A stretch of 64,000 bases of DNA from Streptomyces sp. NRRL B-24484 (GCF_000717715.1 NZ_JOAI01000004.1:62001-126000); one strand, 5' to 3'. Numbered from the stretch's first letter, positions 48,278 to 56,900 are shown. The notes: a model not told the origin generated them from the letters alone. Numbers and translations: made by a program.

Positions 48278-49294
48278 ATGGGGACCCGACGCAAGCCCGC
48301 CCAGCCCGGCCGCACCCGCATGGCACTGCTGACCACGGCCGCCGCGGGCTCCGCGCTGCTCTCATCAACGGGCGGCGCGCACGCCGAGCCGACCGCGGAC
48401 CTGGCCACCGTCAAGGCGCAGGTGGACGACCTCAACGAGCAGGCCGAGGCGTCCACCGAGAAGTACAACAAGTTCAAGGAGGAGCAGCAGCGCCTGCAGA
48501 AGGAGGCGAGCCAGCTGCAGGACCAGGTCGCCGCCGGTCAGGAGAAGATGACGGTCCTTCGCGAGCGACTGTCGGCCGTCGCCGCCGACGAGTACCGGAG
48601 CGGCAACGTGGACCCGACCGTCGCACTGATGCTCTCCTCCGACCCGACCAACTACCTGCAGCGGGCCTCCGCCCAGGACATCGCCGCCAGTTCGCAGAGC
48701 GACCTGCTGCGGCTGCTGCAGGACCAGCAGCGCCGCCTCGACCAGCGGCGGTCCGAGGCGACGGCGGTGCTCGCCCGGCTCGACGACACGGACCGGGCGC
48801 TGGCCGGCGAGAAGAAGCAGGTGCAGGCCAAGCTGGGCGAGGCAACCCGGATCCTCAACACCCTGTCGCTCGCGGACCGTGCGAAGGTCAACGCCCAGGA
48901 CCCGCGGTCCTCCCGTGATTCGGCCCGCGAGACCTACACCGGCCCGGCCAGCGGGCGCGCGGCCGCCGCCCTGCAGTTCGCCTACGCGCAGCTCGGCAAG
49001 CCCTACGGCTGGGGGGACACCGGGCCCGACAGCTTCGACTGCTCGGGGCTGACCGGCGCCGCCTGGCGGGCCGGCGGCGTCTCGCTGCCGCGGGTCTCGC
49101 AGGACCAGTGGAACGCCGGCCGACACGTCGCCAAGAGCGACCTGCAGCCCGGGGACCTGGTGTTCTTCTCCAACCTGCAGCACGTCGGCATCTACATCGG
49201 CGGCGGCAAGATGATCCACGCGCCGCGCACCGGCAAGAACATCGAGATCCTCCCCATCGAGTACATGCCGTACGTGGGCGCCGTCCGCCCCTGA
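48278..49294 (+). CDS. NlpC/P60 family peptidoglycan endopeptidase (RipA-like)
   Basis: The 338-residue secreted protein has a signal peptide (about 1-36, cleaved near AHAEP), two long coiled-coil stretches (about 40-105 and 145-200), as in RipA/PcsB, and a C-terminal NlpC/P60 domain (about 222-338). The catalytic Cys is in DSFDCSGLTGAAW, the His in QHVGIYIGGG and the third polar residue in IHAPR. It cuts D-Glu-mDAP type bonds in peptide stems during growth or division. The start ATG 48278 has AGGGAG 12 nt upstream. It is followed by a transglycosylase gene. The coiled coil may hold the enzyme inactive until a partner binds. Confidence 0.93.
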   Translation: MGTRRKPAQPGRTRMALLTTAAAGSALLSSTGGAHAEPTADLATVKAQVDDLNEQAEASTEKYNKFKEEQQRLQKEASQLQDQVAAGQEKMTVLRERLSAVAADEYRSGNVDPTVALMLSSDPTNYLQRASAQDIAASSQSDLLRLLQDQQRRLDQRRSEATAVLARLDDTDRALAGEKKQVQAKLGEATRILNTLSLADRAKVNAQDPRSSRDSARETYTGPASGRAAAALQFAYAQLGKPYGWGDTGPDSFDCSGLTGAAWRAGGVSLPRVSQDQWNAGRHVAKSDLQPGDLVFFSNLQHVGIYIGGGKMIHAPRTGKNIEILPIEYMPYVGAVRP

Positions 49295-49353
49295 TCCGGT
49301 CGGCCCGGGGTCCCGGCGTGCGCGGCGACCGGTCGCCGCTCGGCCGACCTGCG

Positions 49354-49388
49354 TCGACGTCGCCCGTCGATGATGTAATACGTCAGTC
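49354..49388 (+). promoter_or_regulatory. Promoter of the lytic transglycosylase gene
   Basis: TCGACG (49354-49359) and TAATAC (49376-49381) are spaced by 16 nt. Transcription would start at about 49388-49389, exactly at an in-frame ATG (49389) and 24 nt before GTG 49413. Confidence 0.6.
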
Positions 49389-49412
49389 ATGATCATGTGG
49401 GAGGGGACGGGC

Positions 49413-50666
49413 GTGGGGGTCGGACGGAAGTGGACGGGGCTGCTGCGGGCAGCGGCCGCGGCAGTGGTGATCGCGGCGGTGGCCGCACCGGGCGGACCGG
49501 TGCCGGCCGCGGCGGTCACGGCCGAGCGGGCACCTGTGGTGACGGCGGACGCGACACTGCCGATGGACGGCGGCGCCCGCCGGGCCTGGGCGCAGCCGCC
49601 GGCCGCTCCCGCCGTGCCGGCCGTGCCCGCGGCGCCCGCCGCGGGGTGGACGGCCGTGGTGACGCCGACGGACGGTCCGGCCGGCGTTCCGGCCAGTGTG
49701 TTCGCGGCCTACCGGGCCGCGGCGGCCGCCGTCGGCGTGTCCGATCCCGGCTGCCACCTGCCGTGGGAGCTGCTCGCCGCGATCGGCCGGGTCGAGTCCG
49801 GTCACGCGGACGGCGGCCGGGTCGACGCCGCCGGCACCACGGCCACACCGATCCTCGGTCCCGCACTGGACGGCAACGGCTTCGCGGCGATCGCCGACAC
49901 CGACGGCGGCGCCGTCGACGGCGACGCGCGCTGGGACCGGGCGGTCGGCCCGATGCAGTTCATCCCCTCGACCTGGGCGGTGTGGGGTGCGGACGGCAAC
50001 GGCGACGGCCGCCGGGACGCCAACAACGTCCACGACGCCGCACTCGCGGCCGGCCACTACCTGTGCGCCGGCTCCCGCGACCTCGCCGACCCGGCGCAGC
50101 TCGATGCGGCGATCCTGGGCTACAACCACTCGGCGGAGTACCTGCGCACCGTCAAGGGCTGGATGGCGCACTACCGTTCCGGCACGGTGGCCACCGCGGA
50201 CGCGCCGCTGCCCGCGGGCCCGCTGCCCGCCCGTCCGGTGCACACGCCGACGCCGCGGCCGACCGCCCCGACCGGGCGGCCCGCACCGTCGCCCTCGCCG
50301 TGGGCCAGCCCGTCGCCGACGCCCGCCAAGCCCGGCCCCACGCCGGTCGCCACCCCGAGCGGCGGCGCCTCGCCGAGCCCGACCGCCTGCCCGACCCTGC
50401 CCGCCCCCAGCCCCACCGCGGGTGCCACGCCCGGGGCCACCCCCGGCGCCACGGCCGTCCCCGGCGCGACCCCGTCCGCCGGTCCGTCGCCGACCGCGAC
50501 CGCCACGGCGAGCGCGACGCCGACCGCGAGCGCGAGCCCGTCGCCCTCGGGTTCGGCCTCGCCGACCGCCTCGCCCTCGCCGACGGTACCGCTGCCCGGC
50601 GGCTGCCCGACGCCGACGGCCGCCGCCGGCCCCTCCCCATCGGCCAAGGCAGCGGCGGCGCACTGA
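49413..50666 (+). CDS. Secreted lytic transglycosylase with Pro/Thr/Ser-rich tail
   Basis: From GTG 49413 (GGGAGGGG 6 nt upstream) the product has about 417 residues; a leaderless start at ATG 49389 is also possible. A signal peptide (about 1-35) is followed by a linker and an SLT-like domain: CHLPWELLAAIGRVESGHADGG (catalytic Glu in RVESGH), RAVGPMQFIPSTWAVWG and NNVHDAALAAGHYLC. Residues about 260-417 are a low-complexity Pro/Thr/Ser/Ala tail (repeated ATPGATPGA, SPSPSG, PTAS), which could span the wall or be glycosylated. It cleaves glycan strands with formation of anhydro-muropeptides and probably works with the neighbouring endopeptidase. Confidence 0.9.
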   Translation: MGVGRKWTGLLRAAAAAVVIAAVAAPGGPVPAAAVTAERAPVVTADATLPMDGGARRAWAQPPAAPAVPAVPAAPAAGWTAVVTPTDGPAGVPASVFAAYRAAAAAVGVSDPGCHLPWELLAAIGRVESGHADGGRVDAAGTTATPILGPALDGNGFAAIADTDGGAVDGDARWDRAVGPMQFIPSTWAVWGADGNGDGRRDANNVHDAALAAGHYLCAGSRDLADPAQLDAAILGYNHSAEYLRTVKGWMAHYRSGTVATADAPLPAGPLPARPVHTPTPRPTAPTGRPAPSPSPWASPSPTPAKPGPTPVATPSGGASPSPTACPTLPAPSPTAGATPGATPGATAVPGATPSAGPSPTATATASATPTASASPSPSGSASPTASPSPTVPLPGGCPTPTAAAGPSPSAKAAAAH

Positions 50667-51086
50667 CCGTCCGCCCCTGCCGGTGCGGGAAGGACCGCAC
50701 CGGCAGGGGACGCACGGCAGCCCTGCACGGCCCGGCCACGGCACACCGCGACGGCGGCAACGGCGCCGCTCTCCCCTGTCCGCACGGAATCCGCCGCACC
50801 CGCCCGCCCCGGCGGGCTCGCCCGGGGCGCCGACAGGATCTGCGGGCCCGGGCGTGCCAAGCTGGCAGCAGGGGTCGGCTCGTCCGCCGGGCGGTTCCAC
50901 CGGCGCCCCGGCCTGCGCGGTCACGGAAGAGGGCGGCGCCCATGAGCGGCACTGGCGCCCGGGGAGCACCGCCGTCCTCGCGTCGATCGCCACCCTCCGG
51001 CCCCGTCCTCCCCCGTCGTCCTCGTCCCTGGCGGCACGGCAGCGGACGCCCGCCGACACCCCCACCCGACCACCTGCGAGGCCGAC
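50667..51086. other. 420-bp intergenic region, no recognised element
   Basis: The stretch between the transglycosylase and the small helical protein is GC-rich with no clear promoter, terminator or repeat. An ATG at 50942 opens a 55-codon frame ending at 51109 after GAGGG, but its product is Arg/Pro/Ser-rich with no coding character. Confidence 0.4.
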
Positions 51087-51416
51087 ATGGACGCAGACGT
51101 CCCAGGTGACCCACCGGCCGGGGCGGTGCCCGACACCGAGCCCGACCCCGACGCCGAGCCGGGCCCTCCCGACGACAAGGAACGGGCGAACCTGGCCGCG
51201 GTCGGCCGCCGACTGCACCACCGCTTCGACGCGACCACCGGCCCCGAGGCGGTCGACCGGGCCCTCGACGAGGCGTTCCACCGTTTCGACGGCAGCCGGA
51301 TCCGCGCCTTCGTCCCGATCCTCGCGGAACGCCTCGCCACCGACAGCCTCCGCACCGCCCCGGCCCCGGATCTGCGGGGCCCGGTCTCCCGGGGTGGCCT
51401 GCCCGACAGCACCTGA
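51087..51416 (+). CDS. Small three-helix-bundle domain protein
   Basis: The 109-residue protein has an acidic Pro/Asp-rich N-terminus (about 1-30) and a helical region, NLAAVGRRLHHRFDATTGPEAVDRALDEAFHRF, ending in IRAFVPILAERLATDSL. This matches the N-terminal three-helix dimerisation domain found on low-molecular-weight protein tyrosine phosphatases and as stand-alone proteins in actinomycetes. No phosphatase domain (CX5R) follows, so it may act as an orphan partner. The start ATG 51087 follows GCGAGG. The gene converges on a TetR gene. Confidence 0.7.
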   Translation: MDADVPGDPPAGAVPDTEPDPDAEPGPPDDKERANLAAVGRRLHHRFDATTGPEAVDRALDEAFHRFDGSRIRAFVPILAERLATDSLRTAPAPDLRGPVSRGGLPDST

Positions 51417-51465
51417 GTTCCCGGCCGCGTCGGCCGGCAGGTCACCGGGGACGCCCGGGCCCGGG

Positions 51466-52080
51466 TCAGTGGTCGGGCAGGGTGTCCAGCCAGCGGGCCA
51501 GGCGGTCGCCCTCCCGGGTCATGACCTCGGGGTCGCGGAGGGCGTTGGCCAGCAGGGACATCCCCTGGTAGGCGCCGACCAGCGTGACGGCATGCCCCTG
51601 CGGGTCGGGGGTGCCGAGCTGCCGGAACTGGTCCGCAACCCAGTCCAGGAGTCGGCGGATCACCCGGGCCGCGGCCTCGTCCAGACCGCCGGGCGGCCGC
51701 TTGTCGATCTCCACGGCGAGGGTCCCGGTGGGGCATCCGTAACGGGCTGCGGTTTCGCGCTGCTCGACCCAGGCCGCCACCAGCCCCTTGAGGCGTTCGC
51801 GCGGGTCGGGCAGCAGGTCCAGCCGGGCGGTGAGGGTGTCGAGGTGGCCGGTGTGCTCGGTGAGCGCCGCCTCGACGAGGTCGTCCTTGGTCTTGAAGTA
51901 GTAGTACACGTTGCCGACCGGCACCCCGGCGGACTGGGCGATGTCGGCGATCGAGGTGCGTTCGACGCCCTTCTCGTGCAGCACGGCCGCGGCGGCTGCG
52001 GTGAGGCGGCGGCGCTTGGCGGCCGCGGCCTCGGCCCTCGACAGGCCCGGTGAGTCAGTCACCCGACTGACTATAGACAC
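51466..52080 (-). CDS. TetR/AcrR family transcriptional regulator
   Basis: The 204-residue repressor has the TetR DNA-binding domain AVLHEKGVERTSIADIAQSA, VPVGNVYYYFKTKDDLV. The C-terminal domain contains YGCPTGTLAVEIDKRPPG and ALRDPEVMTREGDRL, typical of regulators paired with NmrA/quinone reductase genes; the Cys in YGCPTG could sense redox change. GTG 52080 is preferred because GAGGA lies upstream; GTG 52062 lacks one. A palindrome overlaps codons 3-10, and another lies in the divergent gap, so autoregulation and control of the NmrA-like gene are likely. Confidence 0.9.
   Translation of the reverse strand: MSIVSRVTDSPGLSRAEAAAAKRRRLTAAAAAVLHEKGVERTSIADIAQSAGVPVGNVYYYFKTKDDLVEAALTEHTGHLDTLTARLDLLPDPRERLKGLVAAWVEQRETAARYGCPTGTLAVEIDKRPPGGLDEAAARVIRRLLDWVADQFRQLGTPDPQGHAVTLVGAYQGMSLLANALRDPEVMTREGDRLARWLDTLPDH
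52053..52072. promoter_or_regulatory. TetR operator 1 inside the tetR 5' end
   Basis: AGTCAGTC-ACCC-GACTGACT has perfect 8-bp arms. It overlaps the first codons of tetR and adjoins a TATAGA box at 52072-52077 usable by the divergent gene. Confidence 0.8.
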
Positions 52081-52121
52081 CCCGTCCTCGGCGGGCTAGG
52101 CTCGCAGCCGTTCAGCAAGTG

Positions 52122-52137
52122 AGTCAGCCAACTGACT
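52122..52137. promoter_or_regulatory. TetR operator 2 upstream of the NmrA-like gene
   Basis: AGTCAG-CCAA-CTGACT has the same half-site as operator 1 (AGTCAG/CTGACT) and a 4-bp spacer. It lies 39 bp before the NmrA-like gene start. A further half-site CTGACT is at 52147. Confidence 0.78.
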
Positions 52138-52175
52138 TCCAGATCGCTGACTCCAGACCGTACGAGGGAGACGCC

Positions 52176-52997
52176 ATGATCGTGGTCACGGGTGCCACCG
52201 GAAACGTCGGCCGGGCGCTGGTCCGGCACCTGCTCGGGGCGGGCGAGCGGGTCACCGCGGTGTCCCGCCATCGGCCCGAGGTCCCGCTGCCGCCCGACGT
52301 CCGGCACGTGGCCGCGGACCTCGCGGACCCGGCGGCCGTCCGGGCCGCCCTGGACGGGGCCGAGGCGCTGTTCCTGCTCGTCGCCGGCGAGGACCCGGAG
52401 GGACTGGTCCGCCAGGCACGGGCCGCCGGTGTGCGGAGGGTCGTCCTGCTCTCCTCCCAGGGCGTCGGCACCCGGCCGGACAGCTACGCGCACGCCGCGC
52501 GCTTCGAGGCCGCGGTGACGGACGGCGCCCCGGAGTGGACGGTGCTGCGCTCCGGCGGCCTGGCCTCGAACGCCTTCGCCTGGGCGGAGCCGGTCCGCGC
52601 CCACCGCACCGCCGCCGCGCCCTTCGCCGACGTCGGCCTGCCGTTCGTCGACCCCGAGGACGTCGCCGCCGTCGCCGCGGCGGTGCTCCGCGGCGACGGC
52701 CACCACGGCGCCGCCTACGTCCTCACCGGACCGGAGCCGAGCACACCGCGCGGCCGCGCCGCGGCCATCGCCGAGGCGATCGGCGCACCGGTCGCCTTCC
52801 ACGAGCAGACGGTGGACGAGGCCCGCGCCGAACTGGCCCGCTTCATGCCGCCGCCCGTCGTCGAGGGCACCCTCGCCGTCCTCGGCACGCCCACGGACGA
52901 GGAGCGGCGCGTCAGCCCCGACGTCGAGCGCGTCCTCGGCCGCGCGCCGCAGCCCTTCGCGGCCTGGGCCGTCCGCAACGCGGCCGCCTTCGACTGA
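52176..52997 (+). CDS. NmrA-like NAD(P)-binding oxidoreductase
   Basis: The 273-residue protein starts at ATG 52176 with GAGGGAG upstream. The Rossmann motif VVTGATGNVGRALVRHLL is intact, followed by VSRHRPE (NADP-type loop) and LFLLVAGED. The fold resembles NmrA and quinone oxidoreductase QOR2/azoreductase-like atypical SDRs, which either reduce quinones or sense the redox state of NAD(P). No YxxxK is expected in this group. It is divergent from a TetR gene and is its probable target through the two AGTCAG-type operators. Confidence 0.9.
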   Translation: MIVVTGATGNVGRALVRHLLGAGERVTAVSRHRPEVPLPPDVRHVAADLADPAAVRAALDGAEALFLLVAGEDPEGLVRQARAAGVRRVVLLSSQGVGTRPDSYAHAARFEAAVTDGAPEWTVLRSGGLASNAFAWAEPVRAHRTAAAPFADVGLPFVDPEDVAAVAAAVLRGDGHHGAAYVLTGPEPSTPRGRAAAIAEAIGAPVAFHEQTVDEARAELARFMPPPVVEGTLAVLGTPTDEERRVSPDVERVLGRAPQPFAAWAVRNAAAFD

Positions 52998-53267
52998 CGG
53001 CCCGCCACCGCGTCCCGGTCTCGTCCCGGCCGCGCCCCGCACGGGTGTCGGACGGCGGGGGCGGATCTTCCGACACCTGTCGGATGCCCTGCGCCGACGG
53101 GGCGTGGGACGGTTCTTCCCGGGCGCCCGCCGGATCACGAGGGTTTCCGGCGGGCGCCGCCCGTACCGCCCGACCACCGCGAGGCCCGGTCGCCCCAGGG
53201 CCGGTCACCGCAAAAGCCGGTCACCGCAGGGCCCGATCCCCATCCCCGTCCCGGAGGGAGCACCGGC

Positions 53268-54221
53268 GTGGCACACGCCTTCGACCCCGAGCTGGCCGCC
53301 GCCCTGGCGCTGTGGGCACCGGTCGACATCGCGGATCCCGCTGCCGCCAGGGCCGCCCAGGCCGCCGAGTTGGCGGCCGTCCGGGGGCGGGCGGACGACA
53401 CGGGTGTGAAGGTCGAGGACGTCCTCGTCCCCGGACCGCCCGGCGGGCCCGAGGTGCGGTTGCGGACGTACCGGCCGCTGGGCCGCCCGGGTCCGCTGCC
53501 GGTGCTCTACACGGTGCACGGCGGCGGCTTCGTGCTCGGCTCGCCGGAGGTCGACCACGAGGAGAACCTCGCCTTCTGCCGGGAGCTGCAGGCCCTGGTC
53601 GTCTCGGTGGACTACCGGCTCGCCCCCGAGCACCCCCACCCCGCGGCCCTCGACGACTGCTGGGCCGGCCTGCGCGGACTCGTCGACCGGGCGGGCGGGT
53701 TGGACGCCGACCCGGCCCGCATCGCCCTGCGCGGGGACAGCGCAGGCGGCGGACTGGTCGCCGCCCTGGCGATGCTGGCCCGGGACGGCGGCGGCCCGGC
53801 CCTACGGCTGCAGCAGTTGCACTGCCCGGCCCTGGACGACCGGTTGGCCACGCCGAGTGCCGTCGAGTACACCGACACCCCGGTGTGGAACCGCCGGAAC
53901 GCCGAACTCTCCTGGGCCGCCTACCTCGGCCCCGACCGGGCGGCCGGGCGCGCCGCCGTGGACCGGTTCGCCGCACCCGCACGTGCGAGCACCGCCGACC
54001 TGGTCGGGCTGCCGCCGGCGCACGTGACGGTGATGCAGTTCGATCCGCTGCGGGACGAGGGCATCGACTACGCCCGGGCCCTGCTGGCGGCCGGCGTGCC
54101 GACCGAACTCCACCTGCTGCCGGGGACGTTCCACGGCGCCGGGATGGTGACCCACGCCGGTGTGGTGCGCCGGGCCGCGGCGGAGGCGGTCGCCGTGCTG
54201 CGCCGCGCCCTCGGCCGGTGA
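53268..54221 (+). CDS. HSL-family alpha/beta hydrolase (Aes-like esterase)
   Basis: The 317-residue esterase starts at GTG 53268 with GGAGGG upstream. The hormone-sensitive lipase family motifs are clear: oxyanion loop VHGGGFVLGS, SVDYRLAPEHPHP, nucleophile elbow GDSAGGGL, the acid in MQFDPLRDEGIDYA and the His in PGTFHGAGM. It lacks a signal peptide and should hydrolyse short acyl esters or esterified metabolites in the cytosol. It ends 52 bp from the convergent PucR gene. A 270-bp gap with no recognised element precedes it. Confidence 0.93.
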   Translation: MAHAFDPELAAALALWAPVDIADPAAARAAQAAELAAVRGRADDTGVKVEDVLVPGPPGGPEVRLRTYRPLGRPGPLPVLYTVHGGGFVLGSPEVDHEENLAFCRELQALVVSVDYRLAPEHPHPAALDDCWAGLRGLVDRAGGLDADPARIALRGDSAGGGLVAALAMLARDGGGPALRLQQLHCPALDDRLATPSAVEYTDTPVWNRRNAELSWAAYLGPDRAAGRAAVDRFAAPARASTADLVGLPPAHVTVMQFDPLRDEGIDYARALLAAGVPTELHLLPGTFHGAGMVTHAGVVRRAAAEAVAVLRRALGR

Positions 54222-54248
54222 ACCCGCGGCAGGCACCGACCGGCTCCG

Positions 54249-54265
54249 GGCCGGACGCCCCGGCC
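54249..54265. terminator. Possible short hairpin between convergent genes
   Basis: GGCCGG-ACGCC-CCGGCC is a 6-bp GC stem in the 52-bp gap between the esterase and pucR stop codons. It is weaker than the other hairpins here. Confidence 0.4.
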
Positions 54266-54273
54266 GGCCGGGC

Positions 54274-55434
54274 TCAGTCGGCCGCGCAGCAGCCCAGCCG
54301 CCAGGCGTACCAGGCTAGTTGGGCCCGGAAGCGGTCCTGCGGATCGCGCAGCCGCCAGCCGGTCTCCGCCTCCACCCTGGCGAGCCGGGCGGCCACCGAA
54401 CTGTGGTGCAGGTGGAGTTCACCGGCCGCCTGCCGCAGCGAGCCCGTCCGGCAGAACGCCGCCAGCGCCGCGACCGCCGGCGCCCCCTCCTCGCGGCCGG
54501 CCAGTTCCTCCAGGGCGCGGACGTCCGGGCGGCTGCGGAGCCGCTCGGCGGGGAGATCCGCGAGCAGGGCGACGGTGCCGAGCGCCTCGTGGTCGGCCAC
54601 CGCCTCGGCCGGGGTGCCGGCGACCGCGAACCGCAGGGCGGCCCGGGCCTGTTGCCACGACTCACCGGCCGCCAGCGCGTCCACCGGACCACCGATCCCG
54701 ACCCTGGTGCCGCGTCCCTGCGCCGGCGCTCCCCCGCGCGGCCGCGGTCCGCCCCGGCGTCGGCCGCGGTCCGCCAGTGCGGCGCGCAGCAGTTCGGCCG
54801 GTGGTGTCGCGCCGTCCGGATCCGGCTGCTGCAGCAGGACGGCGCCGACCGCCCCGAGCCCGGCCACCCGGACCGTCCCCGGCACCGTGCCGCTCCCGAA
54901 CAGCGCGGCCGCCTCCGCCCCCGCGTCCGCGCCGGGCGCGCCCGCCACCGCGACCACCCGCAGCGGCCGTTCGGGCACCAGCCCGAGCAGTCGGAGCGCC
55001 CGGGCCCGGTCCGCCTCCGCCTCCCGCTCGGAGAGCACGAGTTCCACCAGCGCCGGATCGGCGACCTGCCACGCCCCGGTGCCGCCGGCCACCACCCGGG
55101 CGGCGATCGCCATCCACTCCAGCACCAGGTCGTCCAACGGGCCCGCCGGGCCAGGGCGTTCCAGCCAGACCCGGCCCGCGGCGCCGAGCTGCACCGCGGC
55201 GGAGGACCGTCCTGGCGGGCCGGGCAGTTCGCTGCCGTCGGCGGCGAAGCGCACGGGCTCGCCCCCGGCCGGCTGCCAGCCGGCCGGGCACTCGGCGAGT
55301 CCGGCGGTGGAGCGCACCAGGGCGGTGGCGTCGAGCGCCGCCGTCGCGAGCAGCGCCTCGTAGTGGGCGATCACCCGGACGGCCGCGGCGGCATCCGCGT
55401 CCAAGGCCGACAAACGCAGCAGCAAGCCCTTCAC
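54274..55434 (-). CDS. PucR family transcriptional regulator
   Basis: The 386-residue protein starts at GTG 55434. The N-terminal half is a degenerate sensor region (LVRSTAGLAECPAGWQPAGG, VRFAADGSELPGPPG) resembling a GAF-like fold. The C-terminal HTH_30 domain ends the protein: LRQAAGELHLHHSSVAARL, then RVEAETGWRLRDPQDRFRAQ, the PucR signature. The middle segment is GGDEF-like in PucR relatives, but no motif is visible here. It faces the CE1-type esterase gene across only 27 bp, so the two promoters must overlap the 5' ends of the genes. It probably controls that gene. Confidence 0.88.
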   Translation of the reverse strand: MKGLLLRLSALDADAAAAVRVIAHYEALLATAALDATALVRSTAGLAECPAGWQPAGGEPVRFAADGSELPGPPGRSSAAVQLGAAGRVWLERPGPAGPLDDLVLEWMAIAARVVAGGTGAWQVADPALVELVLSEREAEADRARALRLLGLVPERPLRVVAVAGAPGADAGAEAAALFGSGTVPGTVRVAGLGAVGAVLLQQPDPDGATPPAELLRAALADRGRRRGGPRPRGGAPAQGRGTRVGIGGPVDALAAGESWQQARAALRFAVAGTPAEAVADHEALGTVALLADLPAERLRSRPDVRALEELAGREEGAPAVAALAAFCRTGSLRQAAGELHLHHSSVAARLARVEAETGWRLRDPQDRFRAQLAWYAWRLGCCAAD

Positions 55435-55461
55435 AGCCCGCAGTCTAGAAAGGACAGGGAC

Positions 55462-56838
55462 ATGCCCGACAGTCGTCCGCACGCCCGATCCGCGCCGCCG
55501 CTGCGGCGGTTGCGTTCGCTGCCCGCCCTGCTGCTGGGGGCGGTGCTCCCGCTGCTGGCCGCGCTGCTGCTGGTGGCGCCGACCGCCCGGGCGGCCGGCC
55601 TGACCGAGGTGACCGGCTTCGGCAGCAACCCGAGTGCCCTCCGGATGTACCTGTACGTGCCCGCGAACGTGGCGCCGCGGCCCGCCGTGCTGGTCGCCGT
55701 CCACTACTGCACGGGCTCCGGCCCGGCCTTCTACTCGGGCACCGAGTTCGCCTCGCTGGCCGACCGGTACGGCTTCGTCGTGGTCTACCCGTCGGCGACC
55801 CGCAGCGGCGGCTGCTTCGACGTGTCCTCGCCGCAGGCGCTGAGGCGCGACGGCGGCAGCGACCCGGTGGGCATCCGGTCGATGGTCGGCTGGGTGCAGC
55901 AGCACTACGCGGTGGACAGCGGCCGGATCTTCGTCACCGGCGCGTCCTCCGGCGCGATGATGACCAACGTGCTGCTGGGCGACTACCCGGACGTGTTCAG
56001 CGCCGGCGCCGCGTTCATGGGCGTTCCCTTCGGCTGCTTCGCCACCACCGACGGGTCGTCGTGGAACAGCGCGTGCGCCAACGGCACGGTCAGCCGGACG
56101 GGGCCGCAGTGGGGCGACCTGGTCCGTGGCGCCTACCCCGGGTACACCGGCCCGCGGCCGCGGATGCAGCTCTGGCACGGCACCGAGGACACCACCCTGC
56201 GCTACCCGAACTTCGGTGAGGAGATCAAGCAGTGGACGGACGTGCTGGGCGTGAGCCCCGCCCCCGTCCTCACCGACCACCCGCAGAGCAGCTGGACGCG
56301 CACCCGCTACGGCAGCACCGGCACCCGGCCGCCGGTCGAGGCGGTCAGCGTGCAGGGCGCCGGCCACACCCTGCCGGCAGCGGGCATGGCGGCGCAGGCG
56401 ATCGCCTTCTTCGGGCTGGACGGCTCCGGCCCGAGCGCGCCGCCGACCACACCGCCCAGCACTCCCCCGACCACGCCGCCGACGACCCCCACGACACCGC
56501 CCACCACGCCGCCTACGGCTGCGGCCTGCCGGGTCGGGTTCGGCGCCGACACGTGGAACACCGGCCTGACCGCCTCCGTCACCGTCACCAACACCGGCGG
56601 CACCGCGGTGAACGGCTGGTCGCTGGCCTTCACCCTGCCCGCCGGACAGTCCATCACCTCCGGCTGGAACGCCTCCTACAGCCCGGCCTCGGGGGCGGTC
56701 ACCGCACGGAACGTCTCGTACGACGCCACGATCGCCCCCGGCGCATCGGTCTCCCTCGGCTACCAGGCCACCCACACCGGGAACACCGCCGCGCCGACCG
56801 GCTTCGCGCTCAACGGCACTCCCTGCAGCCTCGGCTGA
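55462..56838 (+). CDS. Secreted CE1/PHB-depolymerase-type esterase with CBM2
   Basis: The 458-residue enzyme starts at ATG 55462 with AAAGGACAGGGA upstream. A long basic signal peptide (about 1-44, ending at ARAAG) precedes an alpha/beta-hydrolase (about 45-320) with nucleophile elbow TGASSGAMMT, HYCTGSGPAFYSG near the oxyanion hole, an acid in WHGTEDTT and the His in VQGAGHTLP. A PTTPP-type linker (about 330-358) connects to a carbohydrate-binding module CBM2 (about 360-458; CRVGFGADTWNTGLTASVTV, VNGWSLAFTLPAG, final Cys pair). This layout fits an acetyl xylan or feruloyl esterase that acts on plant cell walls. Confidence 0.92.
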   Translation: MPDSRPHARSAPPLRRLRSLPALLLGAVLPLLAALLLVAPTARAAGLTEVTGFGSNPSALRMYLYVPANVAPRPAVLVAVHYCTGSGPAFYSGTEFASLADRYGFVVVYPSATRSGGCFDVSSPQALRRDGGSDPVGIRSMVGWVQQHYAVDSGRIFVTGASSGAMMTNVLLGDYPDVFSAGAAFMGVPFGCFATTDGSSWNSACANGTVSRTGPQWGDLVRGAYPGYTGPRPRMQLWHGTEDTTLRYPNFGEEIKQWTDVLGVSPAPVLTDHPQSSWTRTRYGSTGTRPPVEAVSVQGAGHTLPAAGMAAQAIAFFGLDGSGPSAPPTTPPSTPPTTPPTTPTTPPTTPPTAAACRVGFGADTWNTGLTASVTVTNTGGTAVNGWSLAFTLPAGQSITSGWNASYSPASGAVTARNVSYDATIAPGASVSLGYQATHTGNTAAPTGFALNGTPCSLG

Positions 56839-56865
56839 TCCACCGTCCGATCCGTCTCCCGGAGC

Positions 56866-56898
56866 CCGGCCCCGTACGGCGACCGCCCGCGGGGCCGG
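56866..56898. terminator. Hairpin between convergent genes
   Basis: CCGGCCCCG (56866-56874) pairs with CGGGGCCGG (56890-56898) across a 15-nt loop, directly before the end of the minus-strand SpoIIE gene. Confidence 0.75.
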
Positions 56899-56900
56899 AC

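Noticed and set aside
50942..51109. A 55-codon frame after a GAGGG site
   Set aside because: The product is Arg/Pro/Ser-rich with no hydrophobic core, and it overlaps the better-supported gene at 51087.
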